DNA of 64,000 nucleotides from an uncultured Pelagibacteraceae bacterium (GCA_902633335.1 CACPFY010000001.1:62001-126000), one strand, 5' to 3'. Shown: positions 40,349 through 48,689, counted from the stretch's first letter. Translations and numbers: made by a program. Notes: generated by a model not told the origin, from the letters alone.

Positions 40349-41443
40349 TTAATTTTCCTTTATCATTGTCTTATTTATGATTTCATCTTCTAAATTTAAA
40401 TTAAAATCTTTTTTTTCTCTACTATATAAATTACGTATAAAACTAAATAAATTTTTTGAATATAAACTCGAAGCTGTTAAAGGTAGTCTATTCATTAAAT
40501 TTTTGACACCTATAATTTTTACTCCCTCTACAAAATTAATTTTTCCTGCTTCTGAAAATGCAGAATTTCCGCCTTGTTCAGCAGCTAAATCATAAATAAT
40601 AGATCCGGGTTTCATTAATTTTACAAGTTCCTCTGTTAATATTCTTGGTGCGGGTTTGCCAGGTATCAAAGCAGTACAAATTACAATATCATTTTTTATT
40701 AATGCTTGTTTCATTAGTTCTGCTTGTTTTTTTTTATAATCTTTACTAACTTCTTTAGCGTAACCACCAGAAGTTTCCATATCTTCAGCTTGTTCAACGG
40801 AAAGAAACTTACCACCAAGACTTTCTACTTGTTCTTTTGATGCAGATCTTACGTCAGTAGCAGATACTATAGCACCCAATCTTTTAGCAGTTGCAATTGC
40901 TTGTAATCCCGCAACACCAGCCCCTATTACTAAAACTTTCGCAGCAGGTACAGTACCTGCAGCGGTCATCATCATTGGGATAGCTTTCTCATACTCAAAT
41001 ATAGAGTCAATTACCGCCCTATATCCCGCTAGATTAGATTGTGAGGATAAAACATCCATTGATTGAGCTCTGGTAATACGTGGAAGAAGTTCTAATGAAA
41101 AAATTTTAATATCTTTTTTTAAAATTTCATTTAATTTTTTTTTATTAAGTGAGGGGTTCAACATTCCTATTATTATAGTTTTATCTTTTAAGTTTGTAAT
41201 TTCATTTTCTAAAGGACAATTAACTTTGATTAATAAATTGCATGAACTTAAGATCTCTTTTGAAGAACTTTTTATGTCTACTCCGACTTTTTGAAATTCC
41301 TCATCTTTTATCCCAATGTGCGTAGCATAATCTTTTTCAATACAAATTTTTAAACCTAGGCCGATAATATTTTTTGCAGAATCTGGAGTTAAGGCTACTC
41401 TTTTTTCTAAAGATACATCTTCTTTTGTAGATCCAACAATCAT
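40349..41443 (-). CDS. pntAA: NAD(P) transhydrogenase subunit alpha, NAD-binding part
   Basis: 364 residues forming the soluble dI domain. MIVGSTKEDVSLEKRVALTPD and RAQSMDVLSSQSNLAGYRAV are family blocks, and KVLVIGAGVAGLQAIATAK with ATDVRSASKEQVESLGG gives the NAD fold. The pnt set follows the cytochrome oxidase small subunit gene by only 8 bases, implying shared transcription and an energetic/redox grouping. Confidence 0.96.
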   Translation of the reverse strand: MIVGSTKEDVSLEKRVALTPDSAKNIIGLGLKICIEKDYATHIGIKDEEFQKVGVDIKSSSKEILSSCNLLIKVNCPLENEITNLKDKTIIIGMLNPSLNKKKLNEILKKDIKIFSLELLPRITRAQSMDVLSSQSNLAGYRAVIDSIFEYEKAIPMMMTAAGTVPAAKVLVIGAGVAGLQAIATAKRLGAIVSATDVRSASKEQVESLGGKFLSVEQAEDMETSGGYAKEVSKDYKKKQAELMKQALIKNDIVICTALIPGKPAPRILTEELVKLMKPGSIIYDLAAEQGGNSAFSEAGKINFVEGVKIIGVKNLMNRLPLTASSLYSKNLFSFIRNLYSREKKDFNLNLEDEIINKTMIKEN

Positions 41444-41451
41444 AAAAAATT

Positions 41452-41562
41452 TTATAATAAAGTTAAAGCAAGAATAACAAGTATTAATATTACAACTACT
41501 GTGCCCCAGAGAACAAACTTTGTAAAACCTTCCCAGGTATCTTTATGATCATTATTACTCAT
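41452..41562 (-). CDS. aa3-type cytochrome c oxidase subunit IV (36 residues)
   Basis: Small single-span protein: MSNNDHKDTWEGFTKFVLWG followed by a hydrophobic helix (TVVVILILVILALTLL) to the end. The DTWEGFxKF motif just before one membrane helix is the mark of the alphaproteobacterial aa3-oxidase subunit IV family (PF07835). Start ATG at 41562, stop TAA at 41452-41454. Lies between rpmJ and pntAA on the same strand; the main oxidase subunits are not in the window. Confidence 0.88.
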   Translation of the reverse strand: MSNNDHKDTWEGFTKFVLWGTVVVILILVILALTLL

Positions 41563-41570
41563 ATGCAATA

Positions 41571-41696
41571 TCAGCCTTGTCGCGCTTTAAATTTTGGATT
41601 TTTTTTATTAATTATATAGACTTTTCCTCTTCTCTTAACCAATTTAGAGTTAAGGTCTCTTTTTTTTAAAGATTTTAATGAGCTAGCAACTTTCAT
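41571..41696 (-). CDS. rpmJ: 50S ribosomal protein L36 (cysteine-free form)
   Basis: 41 residues: [20 protein letters not shown], then [21 protein letters not shown]-type ending. The Cys3-His zinc site of the short L36 is missing, as usual for the 41-residue alphaproteobacterial type. A longer frame reaching 41816 would run across the 5S gene and is not credible; the ATG at 41696 gives the family N-terminus. Begins 15 bases after the 3' end of 5S rRNA. Confidence 0.95.
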   Translation of the reverse strand: MKVASSLKSLKKRDLNSKLVKRRGKVYIINKKNPKFKARQG

Positions 41697-41711
41697 AATT
41701 TTTATTTTTAA

Positions 41712-41829
41712 AGCCTGGCAACGTCCTACTCTCCCGTGCCTTAAGACAAAGTACCATCGGCGCTGAAGGACTTGACTTCCGAGTTCGGAATGGAATCGGG
41801 TATAACCCCTTCGCAATAATTACCAGGCA
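41712..41829 (-). rRNA. rrf: 5S ribosomal RNA, separated from 16S/23S
   Basis: Recognised by the terminal helix (5' TGCCTGG... with CCAGGC near the 3' end), the loop sequence ATTCCATTCCGAACTCGGAAG and the CGCCGATGGTAC and GGGAGAGTAGG segments, all standard 5S features. No 23S or 16S sequence exists in the 22 kb on its upstream side; instead polysaccharide genes occupy it. A near-consensus promoter lies directly upstream (41834-41862). Ends are accurate to a few bases. Confidence 0.96.
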
Positions 41830-41833
41830 GAGT

Positions 41834-41862
41834 TTTATATTATTTTATTATTACTTTGTAAA
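41834..41862 (-). promoter_or_regulatory. Candidate dedicated promoter of 5S rRNA
   Basis: On the minus strand TTTACA (41862-41857) and TATAAA (41839-41834) are 17 bases apart. The expected start point, 5-7 bases downstream, falls at 41829-41827, which is the mature 5' end of 5S. The position relative to the gene is what makes it convincing; hexamers of this type arise by chance in AT-rich DNA. Confidence 0.55.
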
Positions 41863-41872
41863 TATTAAAAAA

Positions 41873-41887
41873 TAAGCTTGATGCTTA
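41873..41887 (-). terminator. Weak hairpin with T-run between the polysaccharide locus and 5S
   Basis: Minus-strand TAAGC-ATCAA-GCTTA (five-base stem) is followed by a run of T at 41866-41872 interrupted by an A. It lies 8 bases after the stop of the Wzy/WaaL-like gene and just before the 5S promoter, so it could end the upstream transcript. The short stem makes this tentative. Confidence 0.35.
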
Positions 41888-41894
41888 AAATACT

Positions 41895-43277
41895 CTATTT
41901 AAGGCTTGTTTTATTCTTGAGATCAACAAGTCCCGCAGAAAATCCCAAAATTAAAAAATTAAAACCAGAATTAAAAGTTGAGAAAAAACTACCACTACTT
42001 TTAAAAGGGAAAAATATTACAAAAAGACTCAAAACCATAGCTAGATAAACCCAATCTGATATGTGAGAAGAATATTTATTCCTATCAATATAATCTAAAT
42101 AACTATAATAAATAATATAAAGTAAAAAATATATAATTAAAAAAAATCCGATTATTCCGGTATCATTAAGAATTTCTAAAATATAGTTATGCGGGTGATT
42201 TTCACAAATTCTATTTGGTAAATGTATTTTTGTTGAACAAAAATTTCTAAATGATTTTATTCCTCCTCCAATCAGCGGCCTATCCATAAAAAGATTTATT
42301 GATGTTATATAGAGTGGTAAATGACCTGTGTAATTTGGAAGAGATCTATAGTTTGTGGTAGTTTTAAATTCCTCGAGATTGTGAAACTGTATTCCAGTGC
42401 CCTCGTATTTTTTTAAATTAGGATAGTCTTTATTAATTTCTTCAAAAATTGTAATTGGATTTGGAATTCCAACATAAAAATTACCTGCGCGTTTAACTAT
42501 CGCATCAGATTTAAGAATTAGAACACCTAATGAAAAAATGACTGCGAATGATAAAAACAAGAAATAAATCTTTTCTTTTTTTTTATAAATTAATCCTAAC
42601 CCTACCAAAAACAATATAAACATTACCAGTGGCATTCTATTTCCGGCTAGTAATATTGAAGTAAAGAAAAAAATTATCAAAAAGGCAAAAATTATTAAAT
42701 AAATATACTTTTTCTTTTCTATTTTAAAAATATTAAACAAAGCAAAAACACCAATTGTCGAAAACATTAATATAAAACCACCAGCAACCAACCTATCTCC
42801 AAATACTCCTGAATAATATTTCACTTCTGAAGATAATGGATAAGCTTCGTAACCAAGTAAGTTTACGCCAAAAATGAATTGAAAAATTATATCCAATGAA
42901 ACGATGAATGATACAATGAAACTAGACTTTAAAAAAGTATTAAGATTTATTTCTAAATTTACAATTAAGGCTCTCAAAATTAAAAAAAATAAAAAAAATC
43001 TTAAATATAAAATTGACTTAAAAGCATCTTTTGTTTCTTGTACAAAAAAGAAATTAAAATAGCTTGAAAACAAAAGAGTAAGAAAAAATAACAAAATAAT
43101 AAAAAAAAGTTTTTTGTTATACCATTTTAATAAATTATTTTTATAATAAAATGTACCTAGCAAAGCAATTAAGAATATAAACGAATTTATTATTAAATTT
43201 CCAAAAATAAAACTAATTGGAAAAAGGTAAATTAAAAATTGTATAACCTTTAATATATTTTTTTGTATAGAAATCAT
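41895..43277 (-). CDS. O-antigen ligase/polymerase (Wzy/WaaL-like) membrane protein
   Basis: 460 residues with about eleven hydrophobic spans and a large loop near residues 270-370. The loop ends in the HPHNYILEILNDTGIIGF motif typical of Wzy_C/WaaL proteins; GNRMPLVMFILFLVG, with its conserved Arg after a small residue, also fits. Polymerase and ligase cannot be separated by sequence inspection. Only gene of the locus between tRNA-Val and 5S rRNA, thus at the extreme edge. Confidence 0.85.
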   Translation of the reverse strand: MISIQKNILKVIQFLIYLFPISFIFGNLIINSFIFLIALLGTFYYKNNLLKWYNKKLFFIILLFFLTLLFSSYFNFFFVQETKDAFKSILYLRFFLFFLILRALIVNLEINLNTFLKSSFIVSFIVSLDIIFQFIFGVNLLGYEAYPLSSEVKYYSGVFGDRLVAGGFILMFSTIGVFALFNIFKIEKKKYIYLIIFAFLIIFFFTSILLAGNRMPLVMFILFLVGLGLIYKKKEKIYFLFLSFAVIFSLGVLILKSDAIVKRAGNFYVGIPNPITIFEEINKDYPNLKKYEGTGIQFHNLEEFKTTTNYRSLPNYTGHLPLYITSINLFMDRPLIGGGIKSFRNFCSTKIHLPNRICENHPHNYILEILNDTGIIGFFLIIYFLLYIIYYSYLDYIDRNKYSSHISDWVYLAMVLSLFVIFFPFKSSGSFFSTFNSGFNFLILGFSAGLVDLKNKTSLK

Positions 43278-43330
43278 TTGATCTAATTTTTATCTATTAT
43301 CAAATTGGTGATAAAAATGTAACAAATTTT

Positions 43331-43405
43331 TGGTGGGTGTGATAAGAATTGAACTTATGACCTCTACGATGTCAACGTAGCGTTCTACCACTGAACTACA
43401 CACCC
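43331..43405 (-). tRNA. tRNA-Val (anticodon GAC)
   Basis: 75 bases with encoded CCA. Acceptor GGGTGTG pairs with CACACCC; D arm GTTC/GAAC; anticodon stem CTACG/CGTAG around TTGACAT gives anticodon GAC; T arm TAAG-TTCAATT-CTTA is slightly weak but complete. It lies inside the polysaccharide locus, 21 bases after the stop of the epimerase gene and upstream of the Wzy/WaaL-like gene, same strand as both. Confidence 0.93.
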
Positions 43406-43426
43406 AAAAATTTACCAGTTTTAAAC

Positions 43427-44287
43427 TCATTTTATCTTAATCTGCCTCTTATAAAAATTAATTGTTTTGATAATTCCTTTTTTTAAATTAGTTTTTGGTT
43501 TCCATTTAAATACTTTTTTAGTCTTTTTTAAATTGGGGTATAAAACTTTTATTTCATCTTTTCTCATTTTTATTTTTCCATACATGGGCGTACCTTTACC
43601 AATTTTATTTCTTATCAAAGCTACAATATTCTTAACTAGAATAGGTTTTCCAGAACCTACGTTATATATTCCAGGTTTAAGTCTTTTTGCTTTTAAAATT
43701 CGTGATATTAACTCGATAAAATCCTCAATAAATAAAAAATCTCTTTTTTGACTACCTTCAGTGCATGAAAATTTTTTATTCTTTAAACAAGAGTCAATAG
43801 TAAGTGGAATTAATCTATCTTTTTTCTGAAAAGGTCCATAAACTTGATAAGGTCTAATAATGATATATTTTTTTAAATTTTTTATTATGTACTTTGTTGA
43901 TAAATACTTTGCTTTACCGTAATGCGAATTTGGAATACATTTGTCATTCTCCCCTTGTGGACTTGCTCTTCTTCCATATTCTAAACTACTTCCACTTTGA
44001 ATCAAATATCCTGAGTTAGTTTTTTTAATATAATTCACAATATTTTTAACTAAATTATAATGTGCTTTATATGTCTCAAATTTATTGGCATGATTAATAT
44101 TTCCAGCAAAATTAATTACAAAATCAAATTTTTTAGATTTTAACTTTTTTTCTAACAATGATGCATTAAAATTATTTTTATTTTTTTTAATGCATGTTAT
44201 TTTAAAAATATTCTTTTTTAAAATATCATTTTTTAAATTCCTTCCTAGGAAACCTGTGGCACCAAAAATAAGAATTTTTTTTTTCAA
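43427..44287 (-). CDS. NAD-dependent epimerase/dehydratase family protein (CDP-sugar reductase/epimerase candidate)
   Basis: 286 residues, extended SDR fold. N-terminal FGATGFLGRNL nucleotide loop, SGSSLEYG for the catalytic serine region, and SHYGKAKYLSTKYI for the Tyr-x3-Lys pair; RPYQVYGPFQ follows. Directly downstream of rfbF and rfbG (4-base overlap with rfbF), so the natural guess is a 4-ketoreductase or epimerase acting on CDP-4-keto-6-deoxyglucose products, like RfbJ. That function is inferred from position. Confidence 0.8.
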   Translation of the reverse strand: MKKKILIFGATGFLGRNLKNDILKKNIFKITCIKKNKNNFNASLLEKKLKSKKFDFVINFAGNINHANKFETYKAHYNLVKNIVNYIKKTNSGYLIQSGSSLEYGRRASPQGENDKCIPNSHYGKAKYLSTKYIIKNLKKYIIIRPYQVYGPFQKKDRLIPLTIDSCLKNKKFSCTEGSQKRDFLFIEDFIELISRILKAKRLKPGIYNVGSGKPILVKNIVALIRNKIGKGTPMYGKIKMRKDEIKVLYPNLKKTKKVFKWKPKTNLKKGIIKTINFYKRQIKIK

Positions 44288-44970
44288 ATTAGTTTTTTTA
44301 GGATATTTTTTTCTAAAAGTTGTTTATCTCTCAAAGTATCCATGCACTGCCAAAATTTATTATGTTTATACGCACCAAGTTTCTTGATTTTGCAGATATT
44401 TTCTAAAGGGGACCTTTCCAGAACAGTGCTGTCATTTTTTATATAATTAAATATTTTAGGCTCCATCACGAAAAAGCCTCCATTAATCCAACCTTCATCC
44501 AACCTTGATTTTTCTTTAAAATATTTTACTTTTTTGCCGCTTAATCTTATACCCCCAAATCTTGCTGGTGGCCTTACTGCTGTTAGAGTAACAAAATTTT
44601 TATTTTTTATATGAAATTTTAAGAGACCTTTTAAATTAATGTTAGATAAAGCATCGCCATATGTAAGCATAAATTTATGATTTCCAATTATTTTAGCTAA
44701 TCTTAACACCCTCCCACCTGTCATAGAATTAATGCCAGTGTTAACTACTTTAATATTTAATCCTAATAAATTTTTTTTAAAGTAATTTTCAATAATTTTA
44801 CTTTTATAACCAGCGGCAATAATAAAATCTTTAAATCCGAATTTTTTGTAGTGTTTTATAATTCTTACAATTATCGGCACATTCAAGATTTTTACCATAG
44901 GTTTAGGAATTTTCTTGGTATACTCTGATAATCTTGAACCTTTCCCGCCAGCTAAAATTACTACTTTCAT
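44284..44970 (-). CDS. rfbF: Glucose-1-phosphate cytidylyltransferase-like nucleotidyltransferase
   Basis: Makes CDP-glucose from CTP and glucose 1-phosphate. 228 residues, about 30 shorter than RfbF of Salmonella, with a shortened middle. LAGGKGSRLSEYTKKIPKPMV at the N-terminus, TYGDALSNI, FKEKSRLDEGWINGGFF, LERSPLENI and the C-terminal WQCMDTLRDKQLLE are all RfbF hallmarks. It is 3 bases downstream of rfbG, confirming a CDP-hexose module. Confidence 0.88.
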   Translation of the reverse strand: MKVVILAGGKGSRLSEYTKKIPKPMVKILNVPIIVRIIKHYKKFGFKDFIIAAGYKSKIIENYFKKNLLGLNIKVVNTGINSMTGGRVLRLAKIIGNHKFMLTYGDALSNINLKGLLKFHIKNKNFVTLTAVRPPARFGGIRLSGKKVKYFKEKSRLDEGWINGGFFVMEPKIFNYIKNDSTVLERSPLENICKIKKLGAYKHNKFWQCMDTLRDKQLLEKNILKKLI

Positions 44971-44973
44971 AAA

Positions 44974-46047
44974 TTATAGTTTTCTCTCAAAATTTTTAAT
45001 ATGTTTTGAAGAAAGATTAAACACAGTGCTTTCTTTAGAATAATATTTTTTATACCAATCAATTGTTAGTTTTATAGTATTTTTAAATGATAAAATAGAT
45101 TTCCATCCTAAAATTGATTTTGATTTGGTGCAATTAAGTTGTAAAAGAGTATTTTCACTATAACTCTTCTTGTCTTTTTTAACTTTCCATTTAATTTTTG
45201 GCCATAATTCTTTAGAAATATTTAAAACTTCGTTAACATTAATATTTTTTTTAATAGATGGTCCAAAGTTAAAAGCTTGACCGTGAAGTTTTTTATTTTT
45301 CTTTAGTTTATATGCTGCTAATAAATAACCATTTAAAACATCTAATACATGTTGCCATGGTCTAGTTGCTTTTAGATTTCTAATAATCACAGGTTTTTTT
45401 TGATTATTAGATCTTACAATGTCAGGTAACAATCTATCTTCCATCCAATCTCCGCCTCCAATTACATTTCCTGCTCGAGCAGTAATTATAAAAACTTTAT
45501 TTTTTTTGGTTGAAAAAAAAGATTTTACATATGAGCTAATACATATGTCTGCAGAAGATTTTGAAGCTCCATATGGGTCTGTTCCGCTTAAAATATCATT
45601 TTCTATGTAACCTTTTTTTGTTTCTATGTTCTTATATGCTTTATCACTGGTTATCATAACTGCTATTGTTTCTTTCTTTTGAAGCTTTAGACACTCAAGA
45701 ACGTTTAAAGTTCCAATTACATTTGTTTGCCATGTTTTCGATGTATCAAAATATGATCTTTTTACAATAGATTGAGCGGCTAAATGAAAAACGTAGTCCG
45801 GTTTAAACTTTTTAAATGTGCTTCTAAGTTTATTCAAATTTCTGATGTCAATTATTTTTGAGATAATTTTTTTGTTTAATCTTAATAATTTAAAATGGCT
45901 CGGTGTAGTTGGTATTTTGTCAGATAAACCCAATATTTTAGCACCATTTAAATGAAGCCACAGAGTTAACCAAGATCCTTTAAATCCAGTATGACCCGTA
46001 ATTAACACTCTTTTATTTTTAAATATTTTTAAAAATGATTTTTGCAT
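44974..46047 (-). CDS. rfbG: CDP-glucose 4,6-dehydratase
   Basis: NAD-dependent SDR converting CDP-glucose to CDP-4-keto-6-deoxyglucose, the branch point for 3,6-dideoxy and related sugars. 357 residues: ITGHTGFKGSWLTLWL (GHTGFKG at 18-24), FHLAAQSIVKRSY, MITSDKAYKN, DPYGASKSSADI (catalytic Tyr and Lys), RAGNVIGGGDW and TRPWQHVLD. Very close to RfbG in motif spelling. First of the CDP module, 32 bases downstream of the dioxygenase gene. Confidence 0.94.
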   Translation of the reverse strand: MQKSFLKIFKNKRVLITGHTGFKGSWLTLWLHLNGAKILGLSDKIPTTPSHFKLLRLNKKIISKIIDIRNLNKLRSTFKKFKPDYVFHLAAQSIVKRSYFDTSKTWQTNVIGTLNVLECLKLQKKETIAVMITSDKAYKNIETKKGYIENDILSGTDPYGASKSSADICISSYVKSFFSTKKNKVFIITARAGNVIGGGDWMEDRLLPDIVRSNNQKKPVIIRNLKATRPWQHVLDVLNGYLLAAYKLKKNKKLHGQAFNFGPSIKKNINVNEVLNISKELWPKIKWKVKKDKKSYSENTLLQLNCTKSKSILGWKSILSFKNTIKLTIDWYKKYYSKESTVFNLSSKHIKNFERKL

Positions 46048-46078
46048 TCTAGTTTGATTAATTAAACAACGATTAGCT

Positions 46079-46924
46079 TTATAATCTCCAAAATCGTAAT
46101 TCTATACTCACTCTTGTAATGTTTTTGTTATCATTTAATCCGCCGCCATGTATTATATTTGAGGAAAATAACAATAACTGATTATTTTTTGGATCAGGTC
46201 TTATTAATTTTATCTTTGGCTTTGTCTTAACAATTACAGGCACTGAAAATTTAATTCCATTGAAAAGTGTATTTAATTTTGTTCTTAAAACATCTGACTC
46301 TTTTATTTGGTGACTTTTTGGAAAAACAGGCAGAGAGGATTTTTTGTTAGATCCAGCTATTGGTATATAAATATTTACTCCATTTGCATGATTATCAAAA
46401 TAAGCATCGCGATGCGGAGGATTAAAATCATTTTTTAAAGGGCGAATTATCCTTAAATTAAATCTTTTTGGATCCAAATAATACTTGTGATTTTTGTTAG
46501 TAAATTTTTTATTTAAAGTAGACACATTAATTTTGAGAATTTTGGACATGAAATTTTCAAGTTTTATTCTTGATATCGCGCTTGAAAATTTAATACCTTG
46601 AGATATATCTTTAATTATTTTGTAATGCAATTCGAGATCAACAAATAAATGGTATTTCTCTAATCTAAAGTTGTTAATTTTTTTTTTTGAATGTTTTTTT
46701 ATAAGGCGTTTAATTAATTTTTCGATAAATTTTTTCATTTTTAAGTGAGAAATGGTTTTATCAAAATTTACAACACCGTAACCTTTTTTATCAAATTTTA
46801 CATTTTCTAGAAGGTTGTCCTGATCTTCAATTAATGTTTTTTTGGGACCTCTAAAAGTTTTTCCTTTGTAAAAGAATGAATAGTTTTTCTTCTCAATTTT
46901 ATAGGATGTTTTTAATGTCTTCAT
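46079..46924 (-). CDS. Phytanoyl-CoA dioxygenase-like 2OG-Fe(II) oxygenase
   Basis: 281 residues. Complete ligand set: H171-x-D173 in NPPHRDAYFDNHANG, H259 in SSNIIHGGGLN, and R271 in ITRVSIELRF for 2-oxoglutarate. Between them lie IYIPIAGSNKKSSLPVFPKSH, the PhyH-type strand and turn. Expected reaction is hydroxylation or another oxidation of a small or sugar-linked substrate. Its start overlaps the aldo-keto reductase stop by 26 bases, tying it to the sugar locus. Confidence 0.78.
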   Translation of the reverse strand: MKTLKTSYKIEKKNYSFFYKGKTFRGPKKTLIEDQDNLLENVKFDKKGYGVVNFDKTISHLKMKKFIEKLIKRLIKKHSKKKINNFRLEKYHLFVDLELHYKIIKDISQGIKFSSAISRIKLENFMSKILKINVSTLNKKFTNKNHKYYLDPKRFNLRIIRPLKNDFNPPHRDAYFDNHANGVNIYIPIAGSNKKSSLPVFPKSHQIKESDVLRTKLNTLFNGIKFSVPVIVKTKPKIKLIRPDPKNNQLLLFSSNIIHGGGLNDNKNITRVSIELRFWRL

Positions 46925-47825
46925 ATTTTTTCATTTCATTAAGATGTTTGTTAAATAAATTATTATTAAATATTTTTTTAAATTCAAGTTTGTTTAAGTG
47001 TTCTGTTGAGCTTATACCACATAATGTAATATCGACATATTTTTTACTATGTGCTAAAGCGAACATAAACTCCTCAAAAGAATATCCGTATTTTTTACAT
47101 ATTTTGTCAATTTTTTTAATTTTTGATATATTTTTAGTTTTATAATTAATGTTTTTTTTAAACTTTAAAAGTCCAGTATTTGTCAAAAATTTGTTTGACA
47201 AAATACCTTTGGAGAGAATTCCATAGACCAAATTTACGAAGCCTTTATTTTTTGTAGTATTAAGATTTTCTAATCTATCTTTAAAAAAGATATTTAAAGG
47301 TTGTTGATTAAATATAAATTTTTTTTTCATATTACAAATTTTATGCACTTTAATGATAATGTTTAATGGCCAGTTTGTACTTCCCCAAAATCTTATATCG
47401 CCTCTTTTAATTAAATTTTCAAAAATATTTACAAGTTCATATAAATTGATATTTGGATCATATCTATGACATTGTAAACAGTCTATAAAATCAGTTTTAT
47501 AATTTTTTTTTATCTGCTCAAGAGAATAATAAATATTTTCTTTACTTAATCCATCTTCAATTTTTTTATTTACAGAGAAAAAAACTTTAGACGCTATAAA
47601 AAAATCTTTTCTTAAGTGATTTTTTTTTAAAATTTTCCCTATTATTTTTTCACAATTTCCGCCTGCATAATTAATTGAGCTATCGATAAAATTTACACCT
47701 TTTTGGTATAGCTTAACGAGAACTTTTTGACTTTCTCTATAATCTAATTTTTCTCCGAAATTTTTATATGTACCGACTCCAATTTTACTTAGAGATGTTT
47801 TTTTATCTAAACTTATATATTGCAA
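46899..47825 (-). CDS. Aldo/keto reductase
   Basis: 308-residue NADPH-dependent TIM-barrel reductase. Catalytic tetrad visible: Asp48 and Tyr53 in FIDSSINYAGG, Lys80 in FFIASK, His120 in CLQCHRYDP. Some deoxysugar pathways use an aldo/keto reductase for a ketone at C3 or C4, and the location between a methyltransferase gene and the dioxygenase points to the same kind of work. Exact substrate unknown. Confidence 0.88.
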   Translation of the reverse strand: MQYISLDKKTSLSKIGVGTYKNFGEKLDYRESQKVLVKLYQKGVNFIDSSINYAGGNCEKIIGKILKKNHLRKDFFIASKVFFSVNKKIEDGLSKENIYYSLEQIKKNYKTDFIDCLQCHRYDPNINLYELVNIFENLIKRGDIRFWGSTNWPLNIIIKVHKICNMKKKFIFNQQPLNIFFKDRLENLNTTKNKGFVNLVYGILSKGILSNKFLTNTGLLKFKKNINYKTKNISKIKKIDKICKKYGYSFEEFMFALAHSKKYVDITLCGISSTEHLNKLEFKKIFNNNLFNKHLNEMKKYEDIKNIL

Positions 47826-47844
47826 AATGAAAAACCAAATGTAA

Positions 47845-48639
47845 TTAAAAACTCAGTTTATAATATCTTGTATAATTTGTTGTGTATAATTTTTCTAAGT
47901 TAAATTTTAATATTGGTTGGTTCTCATTAACCCATTTATAAAAGCCATCTGGAATTTCATTTTGATGTACACCCCAATCATCAAATAAAATAAACATGCT
48001 TTTTTTTGAGTTTAAGTAATCTTTAACTAAGTCTAAAGCATCGTAGGCTGAGTCTCTTAAATCACAGTCAATATGCACTATAGAAATATGACTGGAAAGT
48101 TTTTTTAATTGTTCGTGAATTTTCCTATCCGCAAATACACCTTTGAGAAGAGAAACTTTTCTACATTTAAATTTTTTCAGGTTGCTCTCTACTTTAAGTG
48201 TAGAGGTGCTTCCAAATTCACCTTTTACCCACTTTGGTACACTTTTTTGTCCAAGCGAGACATTAACAGAATCATGGGGTAAGCCTTCAAATGTATCTAT
48301 GCCGATCATTTTTTTTTTTTTATCTAAAAATTTATCAAAAAACACCAAGCTCCATCCCTCAAATACTCCTAGCTCTAAGAAGTCACCAGTAATTTCATTT
48401 CTGTGCTTATCGACCAAATTTCTCATATTAACTATTCTTCCAATTTGATGTTCGGCAACTATATTATTACAATACTTGGAGTAAGTTTTTTCATCAAAAC
48501 TAAATAGATTTTGTATTAAATAATTAAGATCATAAAATTTACTATTCAAATATTTATTTTTTATAAAATTAATATTATTTGAAGTAAATTCAGTAAAAAA
48601 TCTTAGTAATTTATATGGATTTAATATTTTTAATAGCAT
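47845..48639 (-). CDS. TylF/MycF-type sugar methyltransferase
   Basis: 264 residues. The SAM fold shows FLELGVFEGWSLVFFDKFL, MIGIDTFEGLPHDSV, and the metal-binding IVHIDCDLRDSAYDALD, the macrocin-O-methyltransferase (TylF) layout. Family members O-methylate sugar hydroxyls in antibiotics and surface glycans. A run of 13 T at 48309-48321 (A on the sense strand) encodes part of DKKKKM just before the SAM motif and could be a slippage site. Confidence 0.85.
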   Translation of the reverse strand: MLLKILNPYKLLRFFTEFTSNNINFIKNKYLNSKFYDLNYLIQNLFSFDEKTYSKYCNNIVAEHQIGRIVNMRNLVDKHRNEITGDFLELGVFEGWSLVFFDKFLDKKKKMIGIDTFEGLPHDSVNVSLGQKSVPKWVKGEFGSTSTLKVESNLKKFKCRKVSLLKGVFADRKIHEQLKKLSSHISIVHIDCDLRDSAYDALDLVKDYLNSKKSMFILFDDWGVHQNEIPDGFYKWVNENQPILKFNLEKLYTTNYTRYYKLSF

Positions 48640-48689
48640 AATTTGTTTCTTATAGATATTTTTAATAAACGTAAACTAAAAACAGAACA

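Noticed and set aside
41571-41816. Longer reading frame upstream of rpmJ running through the 5S gene
   Set aside because: The extra residues are the translated complement of rRNA; the ATG at 41696 yields the exact family N-terminus of L36.
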